Shown one piece after another: positions 1-6,168 of a stretch of 7,435 nt of DNA. Below the pieces are notes generated by a model. It was given only the letters and a program-made list of their open reading frames with translations. It made no database searches and was not told the origin of the DNA. The translations under genes and the position numbers were made by a program. This stretch comes from Nitrospiraceae bacterium UBA6898. GTDB lineage: Bacteria > Nitrospirota > Thermodesulfovibrionia > Thermodesulfovibrionales > UBA6898. The DNA lies in assembly GCA_002448975.1 (NCBI GenBank), contig DKBO01000094.1, forward strand, positions 1 to 7,435, given 5' to 3'. Position 1 is the first letter of the stretch. The number at the start of each line of letters is the position of its first letter.

Positions 1-1221
1 TCCTTCACCATGCCGATCAAGGCGCGACTTGATATGCTGGCAACGGGTATACGTACGCCCGTGGGGGTAAAGGTGCTTGGTCCGAAATTGCCGGTTCTTG
101 AAAAGGTCTCTCTCGATGTAGAAAAGGCAATCCAAGGGATCCGCGGAACGCGGAGCGCCTATGCCGAGCGCGTCATGACAGGGTATTTTCTGGACATTCG
201 GCCCCGGAGGGACGAGATCGCTCGCTATGGGCTTTCTATCGATGATGTGCAGTCGATTATTTCGAGCACGCTGGGCGGTATGAGCCTCACGACGACGGTA
301 GAGGGCAGAGAACGATACCCGGTAAATGTCCGCTATGCCAGGGATTTTCGTGGGAACCTCGAAGAGATCAGGCGCATCCTGGTGCCCGTCGCGCTGAACG
401 CTTCCGGTTCCATGGGAGGATCGACCGGCGCTGTGGCCCATATTCCTCTCGTGGAAATTGCCGATATCAATATCGTCCAGGGGCCTCCTGCCATTAAGAG
501 CGAAGAGGGTCTGCTTGCAAACTATGTTTTCGTGGACTTTAGCGGACGTGATGTCGGCGGCTATGTCGAAGAGGCAAAGAAGAAAGTGGAGGAAACCGTA
601 AAACTCCCTGACGGGTACAGGCTGCAATGGAGCGGAGAGTATGAATACCTGGTAAAGACTCACAAGCGCCTTCTCCTGGTGATTCCCCTCACCATTCTGC
701 TCATCTTTGTGCTTATCTTCCTGAACACGAAATCCATTACCAAAACGCTCATCGTTCTTTTGGCTGTGCCGTTTTCCCTGGTCGGATCGTTCTGGCTTCT
801 CTATCTCCTCGGCTACAATATGAGCATTGCCGTATGGGTTGGTATCATCGCTCTCGCCGGTCTTGATGCCGAAACAGGGGTGGTCATGCTTCTCTATCTG
901 GACCTTGCCTATGAGCAGTGGAAACGTGAAGGGAGATTGACAGCGATGGCTGATCTTAAAGAGGCGGTTATGCAGGGCGCTGTCAAGAGGATACGACCCA
1001 AAGTCATGACGGTCAGTGTTATTCTTGCGGGACTCGTACCGATCATGTTCAGCCATGGGACAGGTGCGGATGTCATGAAGCGGATAGCTGCTCCGATGGT
1101 TGGTGGGGTAGTTACGTCAACCATTCTGGAACTTATCATTTATCCTGCTATTTATATGCTCTGGAGAGGACGGGAGTTCCGTTCGCCTCGCCATTCCCAG
1201 GAGAAACAGCTTTCCGGGTAG
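1..1221 (+). CDS. Heavy-metal efflux RND transporter, CusA/CzcA family, C-terminal part (5' truncated)
   Basis: This is the C-terminal part (about 406 residues) of an inner-membrane RND proton/metal antiporter, the pump of a CusCBA/CzcCBA-type tripartite complex exporting Cu(I)/Ag(I) or divalent metals. The frame is open from base 1, and the first ATG at 10 is internal to the conserved MPIKARLDMLATGI segment. Counting from that ATG, residues 1-215 are periplasmic porter domain. Five hydrophobic segments follow near 220-239, 246-268, 272-300, 332-348 and 357-385, matching the last helices of the 12-helix fold. The helix motif ALAGLDAETGVVML (281-294) and RPKVMT (329-334) resemble CusA, whose Glu and Lys at these places serve proton relay. 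The Met of RLDML aligns by memory with a metal-binding Met of CusA. A Gly/Ser-rich loop at about 130-143 looks longer than in E. coli CusA. The partner genes would lie upstream, outside the window. The family is certain; the metal is not. Confidence 0.93.
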   Translation, partial: SFTMPIKARLDMLATGIRTPVGVKVLGPKLPVLEKVSLDVEKAIQGIRGTRSAYAERVMTGYFLDIRPRRDEIARYGLSIDDVQSIISSTLGGMSLTTTVEGRERYPVNVRYARDFRGNLEEIRRILVPVALNASGSMGGSTGAVAHIPLVEIADINIVQGPPAIKSEEGLLANYVFVDFSGRDVGGYVEEAKKKVEETVKLPDGYRLQWSGEYEYLVKTHKRLLLVIPLTILLIFVLIFLNTKSITKTLIVLLAVPFSLVGSFWLLYLLGYNMSIAVWVGIIALAGLDAETGVVMLLYLDLAYEQWKREGRLTAMADLKEAVMQGAVKRIRPKVMTVSVILAGLVPIMFSHGTGADVMKRIAAPMVGGVVTSTILELIIYPAIYMLWRGREFRSPRHSQEKQLSG

Positions 1222-1247
1222 TCCACGTTTCCCTGTTTGTTCTGTTA

Positions 1248-1266
1248 CGATATTGGTACAATATCG
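1248..1266 (+). repeat. Perfect 8-bp inverted repeat over the trmFO promoter (possible operator)
   Basis: CGATATTG (1248-1255) and CAATATCG (1259-1266) are exact reverse complements separated by GTA. The 19-bp dyad covers the whole -10 element of trmFO and ends three bases before its ATG. A dimeric repressor bound here would block RNA polymerase. The arms are AT-rich and no T-run follows, so a terminator is unlikely. No regulator gene is visible nearby, so the operator role is inference. Confidence 0.4.
1254..1262 (+). promoter_or_regulatory. Probable extended -10 promoter of trmFO
   Basis: TGgTACAAT is an extended -10 element: TG at 1254-1255 and TACAAT at 1257-1262, five of six matches to TATAAT. 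No good -35 box stands 16-18 bases upstream (TGTTTG at 1234-1239 is poor), but an extended -10 can work without one. Transcription would start about seven bases after the box, at or next to the A of the trmFO ATG (1269), giving a leaderless mRNA. This is a pattern match only. Confidence 0.5.
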
Positions 1267-1268
1267 GC

Positions 1269-2588
1269 ATGAGCAGAAATCTGGTTGTCATCGGAGGAGG
1301 ACTCGCCGGATCCGAGGCTGCGTGGCAGGCGTCGCAGAGGGGCATCAAGGTCAAGCTTTATGAAATGCGCCCGCGAAAGATGACGGAAGCCCATACCACG
1401 GCGTATTTGGGAGAGCTTGTCTGCTCCAATTCCCTCAGGTCGAACGATCCGCAATCTGCTCCGGGTATTTTAAAAAATGAACTCACCTTGGCTGGGTCCC
1501 TGATCATGCAGGCTGCCCACGCATCTGCCGTGCCAGCCGGCTCCGCGCTTGCGGTTGACAGGCATCTGTTTGCTGAATTCATATCAGAAAGGCTTTCTGC
1601 CCATCAGCATATCGAGATCATCAGGGAAGAGGTCATGACGCTACCTGATACGCCTGCGGTCATGGCGACAGGACCGCTTACGTCGCCTTCCATGGCAGAG
1701 GAACTGTCGCGCCTTACCGGCAGTGACCATCTGTATTTCTACGATGCAATTGCACCGATCATAGATGCTGCAAGTATCGACAGTGAAAAGGTATACCAGA
1801 TGTCAAGGTACGGAAAGGGTGGCGATGATTATCTCAACTGTCCCCTGGACCGACGGGAATATGAGCATTTCTACGATGCCATGCTGCACGCCGAAAAGGT
1901 CGAGCCAAGAGGATTTGAAGAGAAGAAGGTGTTTGAGGGGTGCATGCCGATCGAAGTAATGGCTGCACGGGGATCTGATACCATGAGGTTTGGCCCAATG
2001 AAACCTGTAGGTCTGCCTGACCCGCGGACCGGCAGGGAGCCATATGCGGTTGTTCAGCTGAGGTCCGAGAACAGGGAAATGACGGCATATAACCTGGTCG
2101 GCTTCCAGACCCGCCTGAAATGGTCGGAACAGAAGAGGGTGTTCAGCTTGATACCCGGTCTCGAGCGTGCCGAATTCCTCAAGTTCGGCAGCATTCACCG
2201 TAACACCTTCCTCAATTCTCCGGCTCTTCTTAATCGTGATCTTTCGCTCAAGCAGCGGCCGAGCCTTCTGCTGGCCGGCCAGATGACCGGCGTAGAGGGC
2301 TATATGGAATCGACGGCGATGGGTCTTATTGCCGGGATCAATGCCGCATTGAAGCTGAAGGGGATGGATACTCCTCCGGTCCCACCGGCTGCTGCTCATG
2401 GCGCCCTGATCCGGTATATCACTGAATCGGACAGCAGGTATTTCCAGCCAAGCAATATCAATTTCGGACTTTTTCCGGTATTCGCATCTCTTGAGAAGAT
2501 GCGCGACAAAAAGATGAAAAAAGCGAAGATTGCTGAACGTGCTCTTGTAGCCTGGAGGTCCTATCTCTCGGAGGTTACAGACAAATGA
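1269..2588 (+). CDS. trmFO: Methylenetetrahydrofolate--tRNA (uracil-54-C5)-methyltransferase TrmFO (FAD-dependent)
   Basis: This cytoplasmic flavoenzyme makes ribothymidine (m5U54) in the tRNA T-loop, using methylenetetrahydrofolate as carbon donor and FADH2 as reductant; E. coli uses the SAM enzyme TrmA instead. The 439 residues are full family length. The N-terminal dinucleotide-binding motif GGGLAG is at 9-14. The TrmFO signatures AYLGELVCSNSLRS (45-58) and EGCMPIEVMA (223-232) carry Cys52 and Cys225, matching Cys53 and Cys226 of the B. subtilis enzyme, which act in FAD/tRNA chemistry. A second FAD-binding stretch, LLLAGQMTGVEGYMES, is at 333-348. The ATG at 1269 is chosen because it places the GxGxxG strand at the usual N-terminal distance. 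It has no Shine-Dalgarno sequence and sits at the predicted transcription start. The stop codon overlaps the xerC start by 4 bases. The gene was formerly called gid or gidA-like, and confusion with MnmG is excluded by length and signatures. Confidence 0.97.
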   Translation: MSRNLVVIGGGLAGSEAAWQASQRGIKVKLYEMRPRKMTEAHTTAYLGELVCSNSLRSNDPQSAPGILKNELTLAGSLIMQAAHASAVPAGSALAVDRHLFAEFISERLSAHQHIEIIREEVMTLPDTPAVMATGPLTSPSMAEELSRLTGSDHLYFYDAIAPIIDAASIDSEKVYQMSRYGKGGDDYLNCPLDRREYEHFYDAMLHAEKVEPRGFEEKKVFEGCMPIEVMAARGSDTMRFGPMKPVGLPDPRTGREPYAVVQLRSENREMTAYNLVGFQTRLKWSEQKRVFSLIPGLERAEFLKFGSIHRNTFLNSPALLNRDLSLKQRPSLLLAGQMTGVEGYMESTAMGLIAGINAALKLKGMDTPPVPPAAAHGALIRYITESDSRYFQPSNINFGLFPVFASLEKMRDKKMKKAKIAERALVAWRSYLSEVTDK

Positions 2589-3466
2589 AAGAAATGGTCG
2601 AGAATTTTCTTCGGCATCTTGAAATAGAGCGCGGCATGTCTGAACATACGATCAGGGCATACAGGAAAGATCTTGAGGAATTCGCTACCTATTCACCGAA
2701 GGCAGCTGATGCGATTGAGATGATCGATGTGAGAGGTTTTGTCGCTCAGCAGATAAAGAATGGGTTGACAAAAACGACCGCGGGCAGACGACTCTCTTCT
2801 GTTCGGTCATTCCTCAAATTTCTAACAAGGGAAGGTTATCTCAAGGCAAACCCTGCGAAACTTGTGACGACGCCGAAGGCCGAACGGCATCTGCCCAAAT
2901 TCCTTTCCGTTGATGATGTGTTTGCCCTTATCGAAGGGCCTGACACGATCGGTTTCATTCATGCGCGCGATAAGGCTATTCTCGAACTCCTGTATTCAAG
3001 CGGACTCCGTGTCAGTGAGGTCTGCGGGCTGAATGCCGAGGACATCAATACCCGGGAGGGTTTAGTGAAGGTGAAAGGGAAGGGAAGGAAGGAACGTATT
3101 GTCCCTCTGGGATCAAAAGCAACAGAGGCGATTAGAGCGTATATGACCGAGAAAATCCTTCTCAAGAAGAAGAGCAAGACTTTATTCCTGAACAAAAGCG
3201 GGACTTCGCTCTCAGAGCGGAGCATACGGAGGGTTGTCGTGAAATATGCCCGTTTGATAGGGGTGAGCGGTCAGGTCGGCCCGCATACGATCCGTCATAC
3301 CTTTGCGTCGCATCTTCTTCAGGCGGGGGCTGACCTCAGGGTCATACAGGAACTTCTGGGCCATGCATCACTGTCAACGACGCAGAGGTACACCCATCTG
3401 GACATTACCCACCTTATGGACATTTACGACAGGGCTCATCCTCTTTCATCTGAAGAAAAAGATTAA
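2585..3466 (+). CDS. xerC: Tyrosine recombinase XerC/XerD family, probably XerC
   Basis: This is a site-specific tyrosine recombinase; Xer proteins resolve chromosome dimers at dif sites near the replication terminus together with FtsK. The 293 residues are typical for Xer. The N-terminal SAM-like core-binding domain covers about 1-90 and the catalytic domain about 105-285. All catalytic residues are visible: Arg142 (SSGLRVSE), Lys166 (VKGKGRKER), His234 and Arg237 (GPHTIRHTF), His260 (LLGH) and nucleophile Tyr269 (TTQRYTH). The ATG overlaps the trmFO TGA as ATGA, and GGAGG at 2570-2574 lies 10 bases upstream, so translation is probably coupled to trmFO. The position between trmFO and hslVU matches codV (xerC) of the B. 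subtilis cod operon. XerC is preferred over XerD on this synteny alone, since the sequence fits either. There is no integron or phage context, so a housekeeping role is likely. Confidence 0.92.
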   Translation: MKEMVENFLRHLEIERGMSEHTIRAYRKDLEEFATYSPKAADAIEMIDVRGFVAQQIKNGLTKTTAGRRLSSVRSFLKFLTREGYLKANPAKLVTTPKAERHLPKFLSVDDVFALIEGPDTIGFIHARDKAILELLYSSGLRVSEVCGLNAEDINTREGLVKVKGKGRKERIVPLGSKATEAIRAYMTEKILLKKKSKTLFLNKSGTSLSERSIRRVVVKYARLIGVSGQVGPHTIRHTFASHLLQAGADLRVIQELLGHASLSTTQRYTHLDITHLMDIYDRAHPLSSEEKD

Positions 3467-3481
3467 GGTTCGCGACCTGTT

Positions 3482-3492
3482 TGGTATATAAT
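3482..3492 (+). promoter_or_regulatory. Probable promoter in front of hslVU
   Basis: TGgTATATAAT contains a perfect TATAAT at 3487-3492, and an overlapping reading TGgTATATA (3482-3490) is an extended -10 element. A -35 box is weak (TTAAGG at 3463-3468). Transcription would begin near 3497-3499, giving a leader of about 31-33 bases that includes the hslV Shine-Dalgarno sequence. It lies in the 63-base gap after xerC, and would let hslVU be expressed separately from trmFO-xerC. No heat-shock sigma-32 type motif or CIRCE element is visible. Confidence 0.5.
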
Positions 3493-3529
3493 TCCTTCAT
3501 TAGAGAAACGCATTGAACAAGGAGTAATT

Positions 3530-4060
3530 ATGTTTCATGCAACAACCATACTCTGTGTCAGAAGAAACAACAGCGTTGCCATCGGTGGTGATGGTCAGGT
3601 GACGCTCGGTAACACCGTTTTGAAACAGAATGCAAGAAAGATCCGGAAAATGTACGGAGATAAGGTGATCGCCGGTTTTGCTGGTGCGACGGCGGATGCA
3701 TTCACGCTTTTCGAAAAGTTCGAGGGTAAGCTCGAGTCTTACCGCGGCAACATTACGAGAGCCGCCGTTGAACTCGCCAAAGACTGGAGGACTGACAAGA
3801 TCCTGAGGAGACTGGAGGCTCTTCTGGTCGTCGCAGACCGCGATCATACCTTCATTATTTCAGGGACCGGAGATGTCCTTGAGCCTGAGGACGGAATCGC
3901 GGCGATAGGGTCGGGAGGTCCCTATGCCCAAGCAGCAGCTCTTGCGTTATGTGAGAACACATCTCTCGGTACCGGTGAGATCATAGCAAAGGCCATGAAG
4001 ATCGCATCGGACATCTGCATCTATACGAACGAAAATATCTCGATTGAGGAGCTCACATAG
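3530..4060 (+). CDS. hslV: ATP-dependent protease HslV (ClpQ), peptidase subunit
   Basis: HslV is the proteasome-beta-like peptidase of the cytoplasmic HslUV protease: a dodecamer of two stacked rings, capped by HslU hexamers. The 176 residues are normal length and very close to E. coli HslV, with matching blocks DGQVTLGNTV, DKVIAGFAGATADAFTLFEKFE and AIGSGGPYAQAAA. The predicted N-terminal nucleophile is Thr5 of MFHATT, exposed after removal of MFHA; E. coli has only the initiator Met before the same Thr. The mature equivalents of Asp17 and Lys33 are Asp21 and Lys37. The C-terminal DICIYTN block (161-167) is intact. The start is supported by AGGAG at 3520-3524, five bases before the ATG, and by the known MxHATT beginning of many HslV proteins. 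hslU starts one base after the stop, as expected for subunits of one complex. Confidence 0.97.
   Translation: MFHATTILCVRRNNSVAIGGDGQVTLGNTVLKQNARKIRKMYGDKVIAGFAGATADAFTLFEKFEGKLESYRGNITRAAVELAKDWRTDKILRRLEALLVVADRDHTFIISGTGDVLEPEDGIAAIGSGGPYAQAAALALCENTSLGTGEIIAKAMKIASDICIYTNENISIEELT
4046..4051 (+). promoter_or_regulatory. Shine-Dalgarno sequence that fixes the hslU start
   Basis: GAGGAG lies inside the last codons of hslV, 10 bases before the ATG at 4062. It argues against an in-frame TTG at 4044, which would add six residues (MRSSHS) foreign to HslU and would place this motif inside the coding region. With the ATG at 4062 the protein starts MDSLTPKSIV, aligning with E. coli HslU MSEMTPREIV. 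Confidence 0.75.
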
Positions 4061-4061
4061 C

Positions 4062-5402
4062 ATGGACAGCCTTACTCCCAAAAGCATCGTTGCCGAGCTG
4101 GATAAATTCATAGTCGGACAGCAGAAAGCAAAGAAAGCGGTCGCCATTGCACTGAGAAACCGATGGAGAAGACAGCGGCTCACGCCTGAACTCAAGGACG
4201 AAGTGCTCCCCAAGAACATCCTTATGATCGGTCCTACCGGAGTCGGAAAGACCGAAATTGCCCGGCGCATATCGCGTCTTGCTGCTGCTCCGTTCATCAA
4301 GGTGGAGGCATCAAAATTTACTGAGATCGGGTATGTCGGCAGGGATGTTGAATCCATGATCAGGGACCTGACCGAAATCTCGGTCAATTTGGTCAAGAAC
4401 GAACACCTGGAAATGATACGCGAGAAGGCTAAACGCTTTGCAGAAGAGCGTCTGCTTGACCTGCTGCTACCCGGTCAGCGTCACCTGCGCAATGACGAAC
4501 AGACAGAAGACGAAAGAGATGTGCAGAAAGAGACACGGGAACGTCTGAGAGAGCAGCTGAGAAGCGGCAGGCTGGATGCGCGGTCCGTAGAGGTCGAGGT
4601 AAGGGAACGATCCATGCCCTTCGGCGTTATTTCGAATGTGGGACTCGAAGATCTGGAAATGAATCTGAAGTCGATGCTGGGGAATCTGATGCCGGAAAAA
4701 GTCAAGAGAAGGAAAGTCAAGGTTCCGGAAGCCCTGGTGCTTCTGGAGCAGGAGGAATCCGCCAGACTTATTGATATGGACAAGATTACCCAGGAGGCGC
4801 TGGAGCGCGTGGAGCAGTCGGGTATTGTCTTTATTGATGAGATAGACAAGATCTGCAGCAAAGGAAGCGCGCAGGGACCAGACGTTTCCCGTGAAGGTGT
4901 GCAGAGGGACCTGCTCCCGATTGTCGAGGGATCGACGGTTACGACCAAACACGGGCCGGTAAAGACCGAACACATCCTTTTTATCGCAGCGGGAGCGTTT
5001 CATATCGCAAAACCTTCTGATCTGATCCCCGAGCTCCAGGGACGGTTCCCGATACGCGTAGAACTTGAAGCACTGGGCAAGGATGATTTTGTCAGAATCC
5101 TTACGGAGCCTCGCAATGCACTGGTAAAGCAGTATACGGCCCTCCTTGCAACCGAAGAAGTTGCCATAGATTTCACCCACGACGCTGTCGACGAGATATC
5201 GGGGATAGCTGCTATTGTTAACGACAAGACTGAGAATATCGGGGCGAGAAGACTTCACACCATCCTCGAAAAGCTACTGGAAGATATATCCTTTCATGCT
5301 CCGGAACAAAAAGGAGAAAATATTACTATTGACAGGAACTATGTTCAGAATAAGCTTAGCGACATTGTCAGGGATGAAGACCTGAGCAGGTATATACTGT
5401 AA
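4062..5402 (+). CDS. hslU: ATP-dependent protease ATPase subunit HslU (ClpY)
   Basis: HslU is the AAA+ unfoldase that binds, unfolds and threads substrates into HslV. The 446 residues are full length. From the ATG at 4062: Walker A GPTGVGKT at 57-64; pore loop GYVG at 90-93; the I-domain, special to HslU, at roughly 105-245, charged and the least conserved part; Walker B IVFIDEID at 255-262; arginine-finger region ELQGRFPIR with Arg328; and sensor-2 GARR at 394-397. The C-terminal LSRYIL corresponds to the E. coli tail LSRFIL, which inserts between HslV subunits and activates the peptidase, so the HslV-docking end is intact. The gene follows hslV after one base with a good Shine-Dalgarno sequence. 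Every catalytic element is present, so HslUV should be a working protease. Its substrates cannot be inferred from the window. Confidence 0.97.
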   Translation: MDSLTPKSIVAELDKFIVGQQKAKKAVAIALRNRWRRQRLTPELKDEVLPKNILMIGPTGVGKTEIARRISRLAAAPFIKVEASKFTEIGYVGRDVESMIRDLTEISVNLVKNEHLEMIREKAKRFAEERLLDLLLPGQRHLRNDEQTEDERDVQKETRERLREQLRSGRLDARSVEVEVRERSMPFGVISNVGLEDLEMNLKSMLGNLMPEKVKRRKVKVPEALVLLEQEESARLIDMDKITQEALERVEQSGIVFIDEIDKICSKGSAQGPDVSREGVQRDLLPIVEGSTVTTKHGPVKTEHILFIAAGAFHIAKPSDLIPELQGRFPIRVELEALGKDDFVRILTEPRNALVKQYTALLATEEVAIDFTHDAVDEISGIAAIVNDKTENIGARRLHTILEKLLEDISFHAPEQKGENITIDRNYVQNKLSDIVRDEDLSRYIL

Positions 5403-5419
5403 AGCGCGAAGCGGTCAAC

Positions 5420-6121
5420 GTGCAGGGGAAGAAAAGACACTGTTTTTTTACGATGGCCGGGTTACACCTCACGCTTTGCGCTTTACTTTTCACGGTTGTC
5501 TCCTGCGCCCCTGCCAAATATGATATTCAACAGGGTAGACTCGCTAAATTCTACGTAGTCGCTTCATGGTATGGCCCTGATTTTCAGGGCCGGCCGACCG
5601 CATCTGGCGAAATATTTGACATGCATGCAAGGACATGCGCACATAAAGAATATCCCTTCGGTACAAAATTGCGGGTTACCAATACTTCAAACGGCAAATC
5701 AGTAGAATGCATTGTCAATGACCGGGGCCCGTTTGTGAAAGGTCGCGATATAGATCTGTCCTATGCTGCAGCAAAAGATATTGATCTCATCGGTCCCGGC
5801 ACTGCGCCGGTAGAAGTCGAAGTTCAGGGCAGGGATGCTTCATACATCAAAACCGTAAAAGTGCAGGCGGCTAATACCGGGGGACCGTTTGCCGTGCAAG
5901 TAGGCTCCTTCACGGAGAGCATCAACGCTGTTCGTCTCAAGGTCGCGCTCAGACTTACCTATGCAAGTGCGTATGTCCAGGAAACGCTGATCAATGGAAC
6001 CGTCTATTATCGGGTGAGGGTAGGTAATTTCGATCAGATCACTGCTGCTCTGCAAACTGCGGAGAAACTCGGACACGAAGGATACCCCGCAATCATTCTC
6101 AGGGCCGATATGCAACTGTAG
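5420..6121 (+). CDS. rlpA: RlpA-type septal-ring lipoprotein with SPOR domain, probable lytic transglycosylase
   Basis: RlpA proteins are outer-membrane lipoproteins; the Pseudomonas aeruginosa enzyme cleaves glycan strands lacking stem peptides and helps daughter-cell separation. From the GTG at 5420 there are 233 residues: a basic start (Lys4, Lys5, Arg6), a hydrophobic stretch at about 9-28, and lipobox VVSC with Cys29 as the predicted lipidated residue. The double-psi beta-barrel covers about 46-136, with ASWYGPDFQGRPTASGE, AHKEYPFGT and NDRGPF. Glu64, His75 and Asp101 fit the conserved RlpA active-site positions. A SPOR domain (about 155-230, beginning GGPFAVQVGSF) should bind denuded septal peptidoglycan. 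GTG is chosen over the ATG at 5453 because only the longer form has a positively charged signal-peptide N-region. No good Shine-Dalgarno sequence precedes it, but hslU ends 17 bases upstream, so read-through or coupling is likely. Domain calls are firm; enzyme activity is inferred. Confidence 0.88.
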   Translation: MQGKKRHCFFTMAGLHLTLCALLFTVVSCAPAKYDIQQGRLAKFYVVASWYGPDFQGRPTASGEIFDMHARTCAHKEYPFGTKLRVTNTSNGKSVECIVNDRGPFVKGRDIDLSYAAAKDIDLIGPGTAPVEVEVQGRDASYIKTVKVQAANTGGPFAVQVGSFTESINAVRLKVALRLTYASAYVQETLINGTVYYRVRVGNFDQITAALQTAEKLGHEGYPAIILRADMQL

Positions 6122-6131
6122 ACACAGGAAC

Positions 6132-6153
6132 CTGTTAAAAACAGCTCTTTTTT
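6132..6153 (+). terminator. Weak terminator-like hairpin after rlpA
   Basis: CTGTT (6132-6136) and AACAG (6140-6144) can form a 5-bp stem with an AAA loop, followed by CTC and six T residues (6148-6153). The stem is short and rich in A-T pairs, so termination would be partial at best. The T-run ends three bases before the TACAAT box of the next gene. A competing pairing is ACAG (6124-6127) with CTGT (6132-6135). Confidence 0.35.
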
Positions 6154-6156
6154 GTG

Positions 6157-6162
6157 TACAAT
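6157..6162 (+). promoter_or_regulatory. Probable -10 box of the FmdE-family/argB unit
   Basis: TACAAT at 6157-6162 has six bases between its end and the ATG at 6169, the same spacing as at trmFO. A -35-like TTAAAA (6135-6140) lies 16 bases upstream, inside the hairpin of the preceding terminator. Transcription would start at about 6168-6169, making a leaderless message. There is no Shine-Dalgarno sequence before the ATG: the bases there are TTCCCCT. Confidence 0.45.
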
Positions 6163-6168
6163 TCCCCT

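Noticed and set aside
1204..1238. AAACAG/CTGTTT inverted repeat after the RND pump gene as a terminator
   Set aside because: The stem is six A-T-rich pairs around a 23-base loop and no T-run follows.
1803..2399. Long open frame on the minus strand inside trmFO (198 codons)
   Set aside because: It lies wholly inside a gene of certain identity, shows no recognisable motif and is low-complexity antisense of codon-biased sequence.
2585..3466. Tyrosine recombinase as a sign of a mobile element or integron
   Set aside because: It sits inside a conserved housekeeping block, has a Xer length and motif set, and no att-like repeats or cargo genes surround it.
4044..4061. In-frame TTG that would extend hslU by six residues
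   Set aside because: The added residues have no match to HslU, and the GAGGAG motif and ATG at 4062 give the expected N-terminus.
4467..5258. Minus-strand open frame of 263 codons inside hslU
   Set aside because: It is a shadow of the conserved hslU frame, with no known domain, promoter or ribosome-binding site.
5365..5398. Possible rlpA promoter: TTGTCA and TATACT at the end of hslU
   Set aside because: The spacer is 22 bases (20 for the overlapping TATATA), too long for a normal sigma-70 promoter.
6154..6168. GTG start giving the FmdE-family protein five more residues
   Set aside because: It overlaps the -10 box, lacks a Shine-Dalgarno sequence, and the ATG at 6169 gives the usual family start.
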